64,000 nt of DNA from JACCTI01 sp038237435. GTDB taxonomy: Bacteria > Verrucomicrobiota > Verrucomicrobiia > Chthoniobacterales > UBA10450. Location: positions 248,001 through 312,000 of the forward strand of contig JBBRYT010000003.1 of the NCBI GenBank assembly GCA_038237435.1. Direction: 5' to 3'. Each line of letters begins with the position of its first letter. Positions within the stretch are counted from its first letter, which is position 1. A model generated the notes under the pieces. The model was not told the DNA's origin. It did not search any database and saw only the letters and a program-made list of their open reading frames with translations. Of this stretch, positions 50,002-58,141 are shown one piece after another. The translations under genes were made by a program, and so were the position numbers.

Positions 50002-50565
50002 ATGAAAACGAAATTGTTCATCGGTTTCTTGTTCATCAGCATGCCGGCAATTTACGCCGAGCTTCCCTCGGTCAAAGTGACGATTTCCAACGCGGACGGA
50101 GTCCTCGCCTACGAAGGTCGCACAGACACGCGTGGAATATTTCGCACTGGGAACGTGCCACCGGGCGATTATGTGGTGCAGTTTCGTTCCGGCAAAGAGA
50201 CCATGGCCAGCGACCAATATATGCTCGTGCTAGCCGCGGGAAAAAGAAAAGTGACCGCGGATGCATTGCGCGGCGAACAGTTCGCAGGCGGCGGCGTGGC
50301 AATGCGGCTCAAGGTGGGCAATGGAATGAAAATCGAAGGACAGATCGCGAGCGCACGGAGCATGGCCCTCGCGGAAAACGAAAAAGTGATCAACGGACGA
50401 ATTTATCGGTGGATGCGGGATATGACTGGGAGCAATATCGGGCCGCATTGGGAAGAGCAGGGGGTGGGCTCGGCGCGCAGAGTGGTTGTTCTCGACCAAC
50501 GCTACCTCCAATACGTGGTTGATAACGCCGGGGAGGGCAGCCTCCTCAATCGACGTCGGCGATAG
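50002..50565 (+). CDS. Secreted protein with carboxypeptidase-regulatory-like domain
   Basis: 187 residues from ATG 50002. Signal peptide 1-19 (ending IYA). Residues 22-90 (VKVTISNADGVLAYEGRTDTRGIFRTGNVPPGDYVVQF) have the repeating strand pattern of transthyretin/CarboxypepD_reg-like beta sandwiches. The rest is not recognised and ends in an Arg-rich tail. Probably periplasmic or surface-attached; function unknown. Confidence 0.65.
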   Translation: MKTKLFIGFLFISMPAIYAELPSVKVTISNADGVLAYEGRTDTRGIFRTGNVPPGDYVVQFRSGKETMASDQYMLVLAAGKRKVTADALRGEQFAGGGVAMRLKVGNGMKIEGQIASARSMALAENEKVINGRIYRWMRDMTGSNIGPHWEEQGVGSARRVVVLDQRYLQYVVDNAGEGSLLNRRRR

Positions 50566-50669
50566 TGGCGGAGCCTAGCACGACCGCCATTACCACTAAC
50601 GTTTAGTCATCAGAATGAGGTCAAGCGGAGGCGAGCGGGTCTCTCCTTTCTGATTGGCGGATTCAGAGG

Positions 50670-50688
50670 CCCGCGATAGCGCGGGTTT
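50670..50688 (+). terminator. Possible intrinsic terminator
   Basis: CCCGCG-ATAG-CGCGGG, a perfect 6-bp stem and 4-nt loop followed by TTT, about 105 bp after the gene ending at 50565. Confidence 0.35.
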
Positions 50689-50741
50689 ACACATTCCGGT
50701 GCGCGGATAAGTTCCTTCGCGCGACTCGCCGCATTTTTTTC

Positions 50742-52331
50742 ATGGAACAAAACCCGCCTTTTCCGTCGCCGGAAGAATTGAGAACGAAGCTTTCCGAGTT
50801 CATGAAGACGAACTTCGGCGACAAGGTTTCTTTCGCGACCTTCACCCAGCCGGACATGGCTGCCACGGAGAGTGAGGAAAAAACGCCGAAGAAGGACGAC
50901 GACGAATTTTCGTTTCACTTTCTCCCGCGCGATATCAAGGCGCATCTCGATCGGTTCGTCATCAAACAGGATGAAGCGAAGAAGGTTTTAGCGATCGCGG
51001 TCTGCGATCACTACAACCACGTCAACTACGTGCGCCGTCTCGAAAAAGAAGATGCCAAGCGCGCGGAGGAAACGGAATACGCCAAGCAGAATGTCATTCT
51101 CGTTGGGCCGACCGGTGTGGGAAAAACTTATCTGATCAAACATATCGCCGACTTGATCAAGGTTCCCTTCGTCAAGGCGGATGCGACGAAGTTTAGCGAA
51201 ACCGGTTACGTCGGCGGCGACGTAGAAGATCTGGTTCGCGAACTCGTGCACAAAGCCGATGGCGATGTCGGCCTGGCGCAGTTCGGCATCATTTACATCG
51301 ACGAGATCGACAAGATCGCCGGCGCACAAAATCTTTCCGGACGCGATGTGAGCGGACGCGGCGTGCAGACGACGCTCTTGAAGTTAATGGAAGAAACCGA
51401 AGTACCGGTGCGCAGCGCGAACGATATTCAATCGCAACTGCAAGCGGCGTTTGAATTTCAGCGGAAGGGTAAAACGAAACGCGAGACGATCAGCACGCGG
51501 CATATTCTATTTGTGGTCAGCGGCGCCTTCGAGCGGTTAAAGCAACAAGTGTCGCGGCGAATGGCACAAGCGCAGATTGGTTTTAACGCCGGGCCGCGGC
51601 CGGTGATGGATAACGAATTGTTCCAGCACGTCATGACGCAGGATTTCATCGAGTACGGCTTCGAGCCCGAATTCATCGGACGCCTGCCGGTGCGCGTGGT
51701 CTGCGAGGAATTAAGCGCGGATGATCTCTATAAGATCATGAAGTTTTCCGAGGGCAGCATCTTGCGCCAATACGAGCGCGCTTTTCGCGCTTACGGAATC
51801 GAGATCAGTTTCGAAGACGAAGCTTTGCGTATCATGGCGGAGGAAGCGGCCAAGGAAAAAACCGGCGCGCGCGGTTTGCTCACGGTCTGGGAAAAATTAT
51901 TCCGCGATTACAAATATCATCTCGCGGGTTCGACCTTGACCCAGTTACGCGTCTCGACTGAGCTGGTCCGCGAACCACGGCGCGTGCTCGATCGCCTGAT
52001 GGCGGAAGATCATAAACAGGGAGAAGCCGCGCTCGTGCAAAGCGCGCGCGCCTTCGCCGAACAATTCAGACGCGAACATGGTTTGGAAATTATTTTCGAG
52101 GAGGGCGCCCTGCAGCGTTTGGTCGAACGCGCGCAGGCCGAACGCATGACGATGGCGGAACTTTGCGCGCACCTCTTCAAGGATTACCAATTCGGTTTGA
52201 GTTTGGTGCACAAAAATACTGGACGGAACAGTGTGACCTTGCCGCGTGAGGCGATCGATGCGCCGGACAAATTCCTGAGCGAGCTGGTGGTGCAGTCGCA
52301 CTATCCTCTTGCGCCTAACGAGAATCATTGA
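50742..52331 (+). CDS. ClpX-like AAA+ ATPase without the zinc-binding domain
   Basis: 529 residues, longer than ClpX (about 420). Walker A GPTGVGKT at 122-129, Walker B IIYIDEIDKIAG, and ClpX-like blocks FVIKQDEAKKVLAIAVCDHYNH, GYVGGDVEDLVREL, SGRGVQTTLLKLMEE, EFIGRLPVRV. The usual N-terminal Cys4 zinc domain is absent; instead there is a 55-residue charged leader. A C-terminal extension of about 90 residues follows the ClpX small domain. It could be a ClpP partner with different adaptors or a stand-alone unfoldase. The 10-bp word at 52313 lies at its very end (APNENH). Confidence 0.9.
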   Translation: MEQNPPFPSPEELRTKLSEFMKTNFGDKVSFATFTQPDMAATESEEKTPKKDDDEFSFHFLPRDIKAHLDRFVIKQDEAKKVLAIAVCDHYNHVNYVRRLEKEDAKRAEETEYAKQNVILVGPTGVGKTYLIKHIADLIKVPFVKADATKFSETGYVGGDVEDLVRELVHKADGDVGLAQFGIIYIDEIDKIAGAQNLSGRDVSGRGVQTTLLKLMEETEVPVRSANDIQSQLQAAFEFQRKGKTKRETISTRHILFVVSGAFERLKQQVSRRMAQAQIGFNAGPRPVMDNELFQHVMTQDFIEYGFEPEFIGRLPVRVVCEELSADDLYKIMKFSEGSILRQYERAFRAYGIEISFEDEALRIMAEEAAKEKTGARGLLTVWEKLFRDYKYHLAGSTLTQLRVSTELVREPRRVLDRLMAEDHKQGEAALVQSARAFAEQFRREHGLEIIFEEGALQRLVERAQAERMTMAELCAHLFKDYQFGLSLVHKNTGRNSVTLPREAIDAPDKFLSELVVQSHYPLAPNENH

Positions 52332-52344
52332 GAGCAGTGCAGCT

Positions 52345-53589
52345 GTGAAACGCTCTTCCATCGCGGCGCTCATCGTCGGCGTGCTCGTCAGCGCGATCGT
52401 GATCGTGCTTTGCGCGACGCATGTCTTGCAGCCGCTGGAAAATGCGTTCGCCAAATTCCTGGCGGCGCAGCCGATCGTCACAAGCAGCAGGAAAGCGATG
52501 GTCTTTCAATATGCGCTCGTCGTCCTACTCGCGTTGACCGTGGCGTGGTTGATTCTAAATAGCTCGCGCCGTAAGAAACTCGGAATACCGCTGGCGATCT
52601 TCGCGGTCGAGCTGATCGCCATCGCCTGGGTCATGCGCCTCTATGAGACTTTTTTCCAACCGCTGCCTTCCTTGCTTGCGGTCGGTTTGAGTTTCGCAGC
52701 GGCGAACGGTTACGCTTCGTTTGTTGGCGGTAGCCGATCCTCTGTCGCGCGGCGATTTTTTCACGAGCGACTTTCCGACGAGCAACTCGAGCGGCTCACT
52801 TCCGGTGAGTTGGCTTTCGATCCCGCGGCGAAGACCTACGAGGCGACGGCGGTCGTTTGTGATATCGCGAACAAGCACGACCTGGCCGACGAAAGTGAGC
52901 CGGCCGATCTCGCCGCCATCACCGAAAAGTTTATCCGTCATGCCACGGACTCATTCCTAAAAGCCGGCGCGTATATCGAGACCGTCACCGGCGAAGGTAT
53001 CGTCGCAGTTTTCGGTTTTCCCGGAGAAGACAAGGAACAAGCTGAGAAAGCGACGCGTCATGCACTCTCTCTTTTGGAGTCATTCGAAAAACTCCGCGGC
53101 AATTCGCGCGATGAAGCTTTCAAGAAATTCCATGTCCATTTCGGCATCAGCTCCGGGAGAATGATCGTCGCGCCGCTCGCACAAAACGGCGGCGGCTTGC
53201 TCGCCACCGGCGAGCCGGTGGAATTGGCGCGGCGCTTCTGCATCGCTAACCGCTTTTATGGATCTAGTATCCTGATCGGGCCACAGACTTTTGAGCTCTC
53301 GAATAACACTATTGTCGCGCGGCCGATTGATTTTCTCAGCGGCGTAGATGTGCGCGAGCGGCACGAAATTTATGAGCCGCTCAAGCTGACCACCGAAGCG
53401 ACACCGGAAGAAATCGCCCGACGCGATTTCTTTTGGAACGGTGTCGTGCTCTATCGCGAAAAACGTTGGGCCGAAGCTTATTCGCAATTTCAAAAAGCGC
53501 GCGGGCCTAACGAGTTCGACGATGCGCCGCTGCAATTATATCTGCGCCGCATCGAGCCGCTCGCTTTGCACCTGACGGAAGCGCCTTGA
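52345..53589 (+). CDS. Membrane-bound class III cyclase-like protein, degenerate active site
   Basis: About 414 residues from GTG 52345 (TTG 52309 in the same frame would overlap the ClpX-like gene). N-terminal three to four transmembrane helices, then a cyclase homology domain (AVVCDIANKHDLAD, ETVTGEGIVAVFGFPG, FHVHFGISSGRMIVAPL), then a short TPR-like tail. One metal-site Asp is kept in VCDIA, but the second, normally GDG, reads GEG. Activity is therefore uncertain. The recR start overlaps its stop. The 10-bp word at 53505 encodes GPNEF. Confidence 0.8.
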   Translation: MKRSSIAALIVGVLVSAIVIVLCATHVLQPLENAFAKFLAAQPIVTSSRKAMVFQYALVVLLALTVAWLILNSSRRKKLGIPLAIFAVELIAIAWVMRLYETFFQPLPSLLAVGLSFAAANGYASFVGGSRSSVARRFFHERLSDEQLERLTSGELAFDPAAKTYEATAVVCDIANKHDLADESEPADLAAITEKFIRHATDSFLKAGAYIETVTGEGIVAVFGFPGEDKEQAEKATRHALSLLESFEKLRGNSRDEAFKKFHVHFGISSGRMIVAPLAQNGGGLLATGEPVELARRFCIANRFYGSSILIGPQTFELSNNTIVARPIDFLSGVDVRERHEIYEPLKLTTEATPEEIARRDFFWNGVVLYREKRWAEAYSQFQKARGPNEFDDAPLQLYLRRIEPLALHLTEAP

Positions 53590-54191
53590 GGAAGATCGAG
53601 TATCCCGCCGCGATTCGGGAGTTGATCGCGCAACTTCGGCAAATGCCCGGCGTTGGCCCGCGCTCAGCTGAGCGCATCGCGCTCTGGATGGTGCGCGCGC
53701 GCGGCCGTCAGCCGGAAGACATTGCCAGGGCGATTGTCACCACCCGCGAAACGGTCCGGCCGTGCGCGCAGTGCGGCTTCTTTACCATGGAAAAAATCTG
53801 CGAGATTTGCGCAGACGAAACGCGCGCGGCCAATCTCTTGTGCGTCGTTGAACAAGCGACCGACATTCTTCCGCTGGAAAAAACGAGCGCCTTTCGCGGG
53901 CGTTACCACTCGTTAGGCGGTCGCATCTCTCCGCTCGATCACGTTGGGCCGGAAGATCTGCGCATCAAAGAACTCGTTAGGCGCGTTGAGGGCGGAGAAT
54001 TTTCCGAAGTTATTCTCGCGCTCGCCGCAGATGTCGAAGGCGAAGCAACGACGAATTATCTGGTCGAATTATTGAAATTATTTCCCATCACACTCACGCG
54101 TATCGCCCATGGTTTGCCGGCCGGTGGAGGACTTGAGTCGGCTGATGAACTAACCTTGTATCAAGCCCTATCCGGCCGCACGAAGTTGTAG
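53586..54191 (+). CDS. recR: Recombination mediator RecR
   Basis: 201 residues from TTG overlapping the upstream stop. Helix-hairpin-helix PGVGPRSAERIALWM, zinc finger Cys60-63-72-75, and a Toprim domain (LLCVVEQATDIL, GGRISPLDHVGPEDL). Works with RecO and RecF to load RecA on gaps. Exact 10-bp words at 53909 (HSLGG, in the Toprim loop) and 53973 (ELVRRV), 64 bp apart. The TAG stop overlaps the left arm of an inverted-repeat element. Confidence 0.96.
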   Translation: MRKIEYPAAIRELIAQLRQMPGVGPRSAERIALWMVRARGRQPEDIARAIVTTRETVRPCAQCGFFTMEKICEICADETRAANLLCVVEQATDILPLEKTSAFRGRYHSLGGRISPLDHVGPEDLRIKELVRRVEGGEFSEVILALAADVEGEATTNYLVELLKLFPITLTRIAHGLPAGGGLESADELTLYQALSGRTKL

Positions 54192-54283
54192 GCCGCGTCT
54201 CCCGACGCGGCGGCGTGCGACGACGCCACAATAAAATCTTGTTTGATAATCACACACCGCCGGGTCGGGAGACCCAGCCTACA
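54187..54283. repeat. REP-like inverted-repeat element
   Basis: A 20-bp arm (TGTAGGCCGCGTCTCCCGAC at 54187-54206) is answered by an inverted arm at 54264-54283 with three mismatches. The left half also folds on itself (CCGCGTC-TCCC-GACGCGG). It overlaps the recR stop and lies before lipA. Different core from the RAYT-linked REPs at 55.9 and 60.1 kb. Confidence 0.65.
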
Positions 54284-54331
54284 CCGCGTCGATAGGTTGC
54301 TTTTGAAAACGGTGCGAATAGTTTCGGCGTG

Positions 54332-55219
54332 ATGTCCTGCGCGAAAATCGATCCGGCGTTGCACCAGACGCAAAAACCGCCGTGGATCAAAGTGCGGTTA
54401 CCCTCGAATCCGAAATTCTTTTCGACCAAGGCGCTGATCTCCGATCTGCGTTTGCACACCGTCTGCGAAAGCGCGCAGTGCCCCAACCGGTGGGAGTGCT
54501 GGAGTCAGGGCACGGCGACGGTCATGATCGCGGGCGAACGTTGCACGCGCGCCTGCGGATTTTGCGCGGTCACAACCGCGAAGCCATTCGCGTTAGAAGA
54601 AGACGAACCGCAACGCGTTGCGGAAGCCGTGCGACGAATGGATTTGAAACACGTCGTGATCACGGCAGTGGCGCGCGATGACTTGCAAGATGGGGGCGCG
54701 AATCATTTCGCGCGCACCATCCAGGCCGTGCGCGAAATGGACCCGAGCATCATCATCGAAGTGCTCGTGCCGGATTTTCACGCACAGGATTGGTGCATCG
54801 AAATGGTGACCAAGGCGGCGCCGGAAATTTTCAATCACAACATGGAGACGGTCGAACGTCTTACACCACTCGTTAGGTCGCGAGCTAAATATCGCACCTC
54901 GCTCGAAGTTTTGCGCAAAGCAAAAGGGCTTTCGCCAAAGATCGTGACCAAGAGTGGCGTCATGCTCGGCCTCGGCGAAAAGGAGCCGGAACTTTTCCAA
55001 ACCATGGATGATCTGCGCGAAGTCGGCTGCCAGGTTTTAACCATGGGCCAATATTTGCGGCCGAGTTCGAATCATTTGCCGGTAGTTGAATTTGTTACGC
55101 CGGAACGCTTCGAAGCCTACGGCGAAATCGCGCGCGCGAAGGGTTTCTCGCATGTGGCTTCGGGCCCGCTCGTGCGCAGCTCGTATCACGCGGCGGATTT
55201 TCATCCGGTCGTGCGCTGA
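54332..55219 (+). CDS. lipA: Lipoyl synthase LipA
   Basis: 295 residues from ATG 54332 (a GTG one codon earlier also fits). Both Fe-S cluster motifs are intact: Cys45, Cys50, Cys56 for the auxiliary cluster and radical-SAM Cys71, Cys75, Cys78, plus the C-terminal RSSYHA serine ligand. It inserts two sulfurs into octanoyl groups on lipoyl domains, such as E2 at 20 kb, consuming an auxiliary cluster that the NifU/SufT system could restore. The next gene starts 1 bp after the stop. Variant 10-bp word at 54869 (PLVRSR). Confidence 0.96.
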   Translation: MSCAKIDPALHQTQKPPWIKVRLPSNPKFFSTKALISDLRLHTVCESAQCPNRWECWSQGTATVMIAGERCTRACGFCAVTTAKPFALEEDEPQRVAEAVRRMDLKHVVITAVARDDLQDGGANHFARTIQAVREMDPSIIIEVLVPDFHAQDWCIEMVTKAAPEIFNHNMETVERLTPLVRSRAKYRTSLEVLRKAKGLSPKIVTKSGVMLGLGEKEPELFQTMDDLREVGCQVLTMGQYLRPSSNHLPVVEFVTPERFEAYGEIARAKGFSHVASGPLVRSSYHAADFHPVVR

Positions 55220-55220
55220 G

Positions 55221-55886
55221 ATGGATCGCGCGAAAGTCGCGGCCATCATCCCGGCGTATCAGGAAGAAAAACACATCGGGGACGTCGTTCAACGTACCCT
55301 GCGGGAAGTAGATCATGTGCTCGTGGTCGACGACGGGTCGAGCGATGCCACGTGTGCAAATGCGCGCAACGCCGGCGCTGAAATTTTGGTCCATGAGCGC
55401 AATTGCGGCAAAGGCGAGGCGATCAAAAATGGCTTGCGTTATTGGTTAGAGCGCGGCTTTGACCACGTGGTAGTTCTCGATGGCGACGGCCAGCATTTGC
55501 CGGAGGAAATTAACCGCTTCACCACTGCGGCGGCCGGCGGCGCGCATTTGTTGATCGGCACGCGCATGAACGATTTACGTGCGATGCCACTCGTTAGGCG
55601 ATTGGTAAATCGTTACATGAGCCGCAAAATCAGTCGCGCCTGCGGGCAGGAAATTCCCGATTCGCAATGCGGCTTCCGTATGTTGAGCGCCGCGGTGATT
55701 CCGCCGTTACTCGAAGGCAGCGAACGTTTCGACTACGAAACAGAAATGCTGATCAAAGTAAGCCGAAAAGGATTTCGTATCGAGTCGGTGCCGATCAGCA
55801 CCGTTTACTCAGATGAGGTCAGCAGCATTCACCCGGTGCGCGACACCGTTCGTTTTTTCAAGCTGATGCGGCGCTACAAAAAGTAG
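55221..55886 (+). CDS. GT2-family glycosyltransferase (polyprenyl-phosphate type)
   Basis: 221 residues from ATG 55221. GT-A fold: AAIIPAYQEEKHI, nucleotide-binding VVDDGSSDAT, and the metal motif VVLDGDGQH. Short and without a membrane tail, like soluble dolichyl-phosphate mannose or glucose synthases. It starts directly after lipA, an odd pairing probably of convenience. Exact 10-bp word at 55590 encodes PLVRRL. Ends just before a REP palindrome. Confidence 0.9.
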   Translation: MDRAKVAAIIPAYQEEKHIGDVVQRTLREVDHVLVVDDGSSDATCANARNAGAEILVHERNCGKGEAIKNGLRYWLERGFDHVVVLDGDGQHLPEEINRFTTAAAGGAHLLIGTRMNDLRAMPLVRRLVNRYMSRKISRACGQEIPDSQCGFRMLSAAVIPPLLEGSERFDYETEMLIKVSRKGFRIESVPISTVYSDEVSSIHPVRDTVRFFKLMRRYKK

Positions 55887-55889
55887 GCG

Positions 55890-55982
55890 TTGTAGCCGTC
55901 GCCCTGTAGGCGACGCAAAATTGACGTGGCTTGCTCCAGTTGCGTAGATCATTCTCGCGCTCGCCGCAGGCGAGCGGCTACA
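55890..55982. repeat. REP pair (BIME) left of RAYT 1
   Basis: Two inverted REP-like palindromes: TTGTAGCCGTCGCCCTGTAG... (55890-55915) and CTCGCCGCAGGCGAGCGGCTACA (positions 55960-55982), sharing the TGTAGCC/GGCTACA end. The same pair recurs on the other side of the transposase at 56470-56561. Confidence 0.8.
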
Positions 55983-56446
55983 TCACGCGCGGTCGATCGG
56001 GATGATTTCTCCGGCGTAAGGCCAGTCGTCGGCATTTTCAACCAGCCCGGCGCGCACCGGATTTTCACGCACGTAGTTCCATTTCTGACTGTAGCTCTCG
56101 TTACTGCGCAGAACGTGATCAAAAAATCCGCGTTGCCAGATCGGATCGTTGCCATGGGGACCGGTCGCCTTGCCTAACGACTGCTTTAGCATCCCGCTCC
56201 ATGGACCGAGTTGAAATTTCAAAGAACCGCAAACGAAAGATGAACATGATCCGACATGATTACATAGCGGCCGGTCGCAATGTTTTTCTGCGTGTAAGCG
56301 AGATCGCAGAATCGAATGAACGCATCGCGAAGCACTGCCTTTGCGAGCAATTGTCTGCGCTGGTAGGTGCAAAAAGTTACGAAGTAAACCGGCGTGTGAG
56401 CGAAGACGCGATCGAGCCGAGGTGGCAGGCGTGGAAATCGACTCAC
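55983..56446 (-). pseudogene. REP-associated tyrosine transposase (RAYT 1), frameshifted
   Basis: The N-terminal half reads from GTG 56446: VYFVTFCTYQRRQLL and the HUH motif in MSDHVHL, then hits a stop at 56219. The C-terminal half continues in another frame (LKFQLGPWSGMLKQSLGKA, WQRGFFDHVL, YSQKWNYVRENPVRAGL) to 55983. One missing base around 56235-56240 (CTTTCG where CTTTTCG is expected) explains both. Y1/IS200-like transposases of this type process REP palindromes. A programmed frameshift or a sequencing error cannot be excluded. It is flanked by matching REP pairs on both sides. Confidence 0.85.
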
Positions 56447-56469
56447 CAGACCACATTATCATGAGACCA

Positions 56470-56561
56470 TTGTAGCCATCGTCCTGGGGGCGACGTGAGC
56501 GCGATGCGGCTGCTCGAGTAGCGTTGCTCACCCTCGCGCTCGCCGCAGGCGAGCGGCTACA
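56470..56561. repeat. REP pair (BIME) right of RAYT 1
   Basis: TTGTAGCCATCGTCCTGGGG... at 56470-56495 and a second palindrome identical to 55960-55982 at 56539-56561. Same family as the left pair, with small differences in the first unit. Confidence 0.8.
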
Positions 56562-56568
56562 ACATCGA

Positions 56569-57093
56569 CTACAGCAATCCGCGTCGACGAAAATCGCCGA
56601 CATTTCCGCCGGACGATCGCTCGATCAATTCGATCGTGAATTTGAGCAGACAAACTTCCCATGCATCGTCTACCCCTTGGATGACCGCACTAAGAGGCTC
56701 GCCGGAATTTTCCACGCGACGTTTTGTTTTTTCGACCACCGTGTCGATTGAATCGCGAAACCTGTTTTCGGTAACATCGGTTTTTCGGAATTGAAATCCA
56801 TAACGCAAGACGGCGATGTTGCGCATGCGTTCCCGCAGTTGTTCGACGTAACGCTGGGCCTTGTCGCCGAAACCTTCCAGCACCAGACGCGCGAAGTGAT
56901 CGGGCGTGAGAATTTGCGGACGTTCGGCGTGAATTTGTCCGTCGCGCACACGCACTTCATTCGCCTGATCCATCAACTCCGAGATGAGATAGAAGCGGAA
57001 GCTGGTCGCGCCAAAGGTCGCGATCTGATGTTCGGGCGCGAGAATCACCTTGGTATTCTCAGCCGCGTATTGGAAATCATCTTCGCTGAACAT
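56569..57093 (-). CDS. Hypothetical protein
   Basis: 174 residues from ATG 57093. No signal peptide or membrane span. Mixed alpha/beta composition, e.g. FQYAAENTKVILAPEHQIAT, RFYLISELMDQANEVRVRDG and a C-terminal helix DAWEVCLLKFTIELIERSS. I recognise no family. It ends 8 bp from the right REP pair and is next to rarD; their coding regions are separated by 25 bp on the same strand, so co-transcription is likely. Confidence 0.7.
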   Translation of the reverse strand: MFSEDDFQYAAENTKVILAPEHQIATFGATSFRFYLISELMDQANEVRVRDGQIHAERPQILTPDHFARLVLEGFGDKAQRYVEQLRERMRNIAVLRYGFQFRKTDVTENRFRDSIDTVVEKTKRRVENSGEPLSAVIQGVDDAWEVCLLKFTIELIERSSGGNVGDFRRRGLL

Positions 57094-57118
57094 CGCGGCG
57101 GAAGATAGGGCAGGCCGA

Positions 57119-58063
57119 CTAATCCGCAATCGGCGGCGCAGTTCCCGCGGCGAGTTGGGTAGAACGCCACACGCGAATCATTTCCGCGGTAAAAATGGCG
57201 AGCGCGATCCAGATGAGACCGAAGGTGATCAAATGCGAGCGAGTAAACGGTTCGTGATAAAGGAAAACGCCCAAAAAAAATGTCCCACTCGGTGCGAGGT
57301 ATTGCAGGAAGCCAACAGTCGTTAGCCGCAAATGCCGCGCGGCGTGACCGAACCAAACCAACGGCAGGCCGGTAATTATTCCCGAACTCACGATGAGGCC
57401 GGACAATTTTAAGTGCGATGGACCAAAGAATAGCAACCCGCGCAATTGCAAGAAGACGAGAAACGCGACCGCGAATGGCAAGATCAAGGTTGTCTCGAAA
57501 AACAAGCCGGGAATGGCCGCGGTGCCGGAAAGTTTTCGCAGCAGACCATACATTCCCCACGAGCAACAAAGACCGAGCGCGATCCAGGGAAAACGGCCGT
57601 AGCCGAAAGTAAGATTTGAAACACCGACGGTGACGAGAATAACCGCGACCAATTGCCACCGCGTCAGGCGTTCGCGCAAAAATATCGCGCCGAAGAGAAC
57701 GTTGACCAGCGGCGTCATAAAATATCCGAGGCTGGTCTCGAGGACACGGCCGGCATTGACCGCCCAGATGAACATGAACCAGTTGCAGGTAATGGCGACA
57801 CCGCTGACGAAGCAGTAGAGAATGGTCCGCCGCGAATTTGCCGCCGCGCGCACTTCGGGCCAGCGGCCTTGCCAACTCAAAAGGCCGACAAGAAATGCTG
57901 TCGTCCACACAAAACGATGCGCGAGAATTTCCGAGGCTGGAACTGCGTGAAGATATTTCCAGTAAATCGGAATGATTCCCCAAAAGCTGAAGGCCGCGAT
58001 CCCGGCAATAAGCGCGGTTCGTTCCTGATGGCGATGTTGCGAGTAGGCAGACGGCGGCGGCAC
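57119..58063 (-). CDS. rarD: EamA-family transporter RarD
   Basis: 314 residues from GTG. Ten hydrophobic segments in two EamA repeats; ALIAGIAAFSFWGIIPIYWK and AHRFVWTTAFLVGLL are the RarD/YojE-type first repeat, and LQYLAPSGTFFLGVFLYHEPF the second. Members of this drug/metabolite transporter group are associated with chloramphenicol tolerance or metabolite export; substrate unknown. Divergent from the TolB/TPR gene. Confidence 0.9.
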   Translation of the reverse strand: MPPPSAYSQHRHQERTALIAGIAAFSFWGIIPIYWKYLHAVPASEILAHRFVWTTAFLVGLLSWQGRWPEVRAAANSRRTILYCFVSGVAITCNWFMFIWAVNAGRVLETSLGYFMTPLVNVLFGAIFLRERLTRWQLVAVILVTVGVSNLTFGYGRFPWIALGLCCSWGMYGLLRKLSGTAAIPGLFFETTLILPFAVAFLVFLQLRGLLFFGPSHLKLSGLIVSSGIITGLPLVWFGHAARHLRLTTVGFLQYLAPSGTFFLGVFLYHEPFTRSHLITFGLIWIALAIFTAEMIRVWRSTQLAAGTAPPIAD

Positions 58064-58141
58064 GCAGCTTTATTTCACGAACAGCCGCAACCGGCAACGC
58101 GCATTGACTTGCCGCGCGCTCGCCTGCATCTCTCAGATGCG

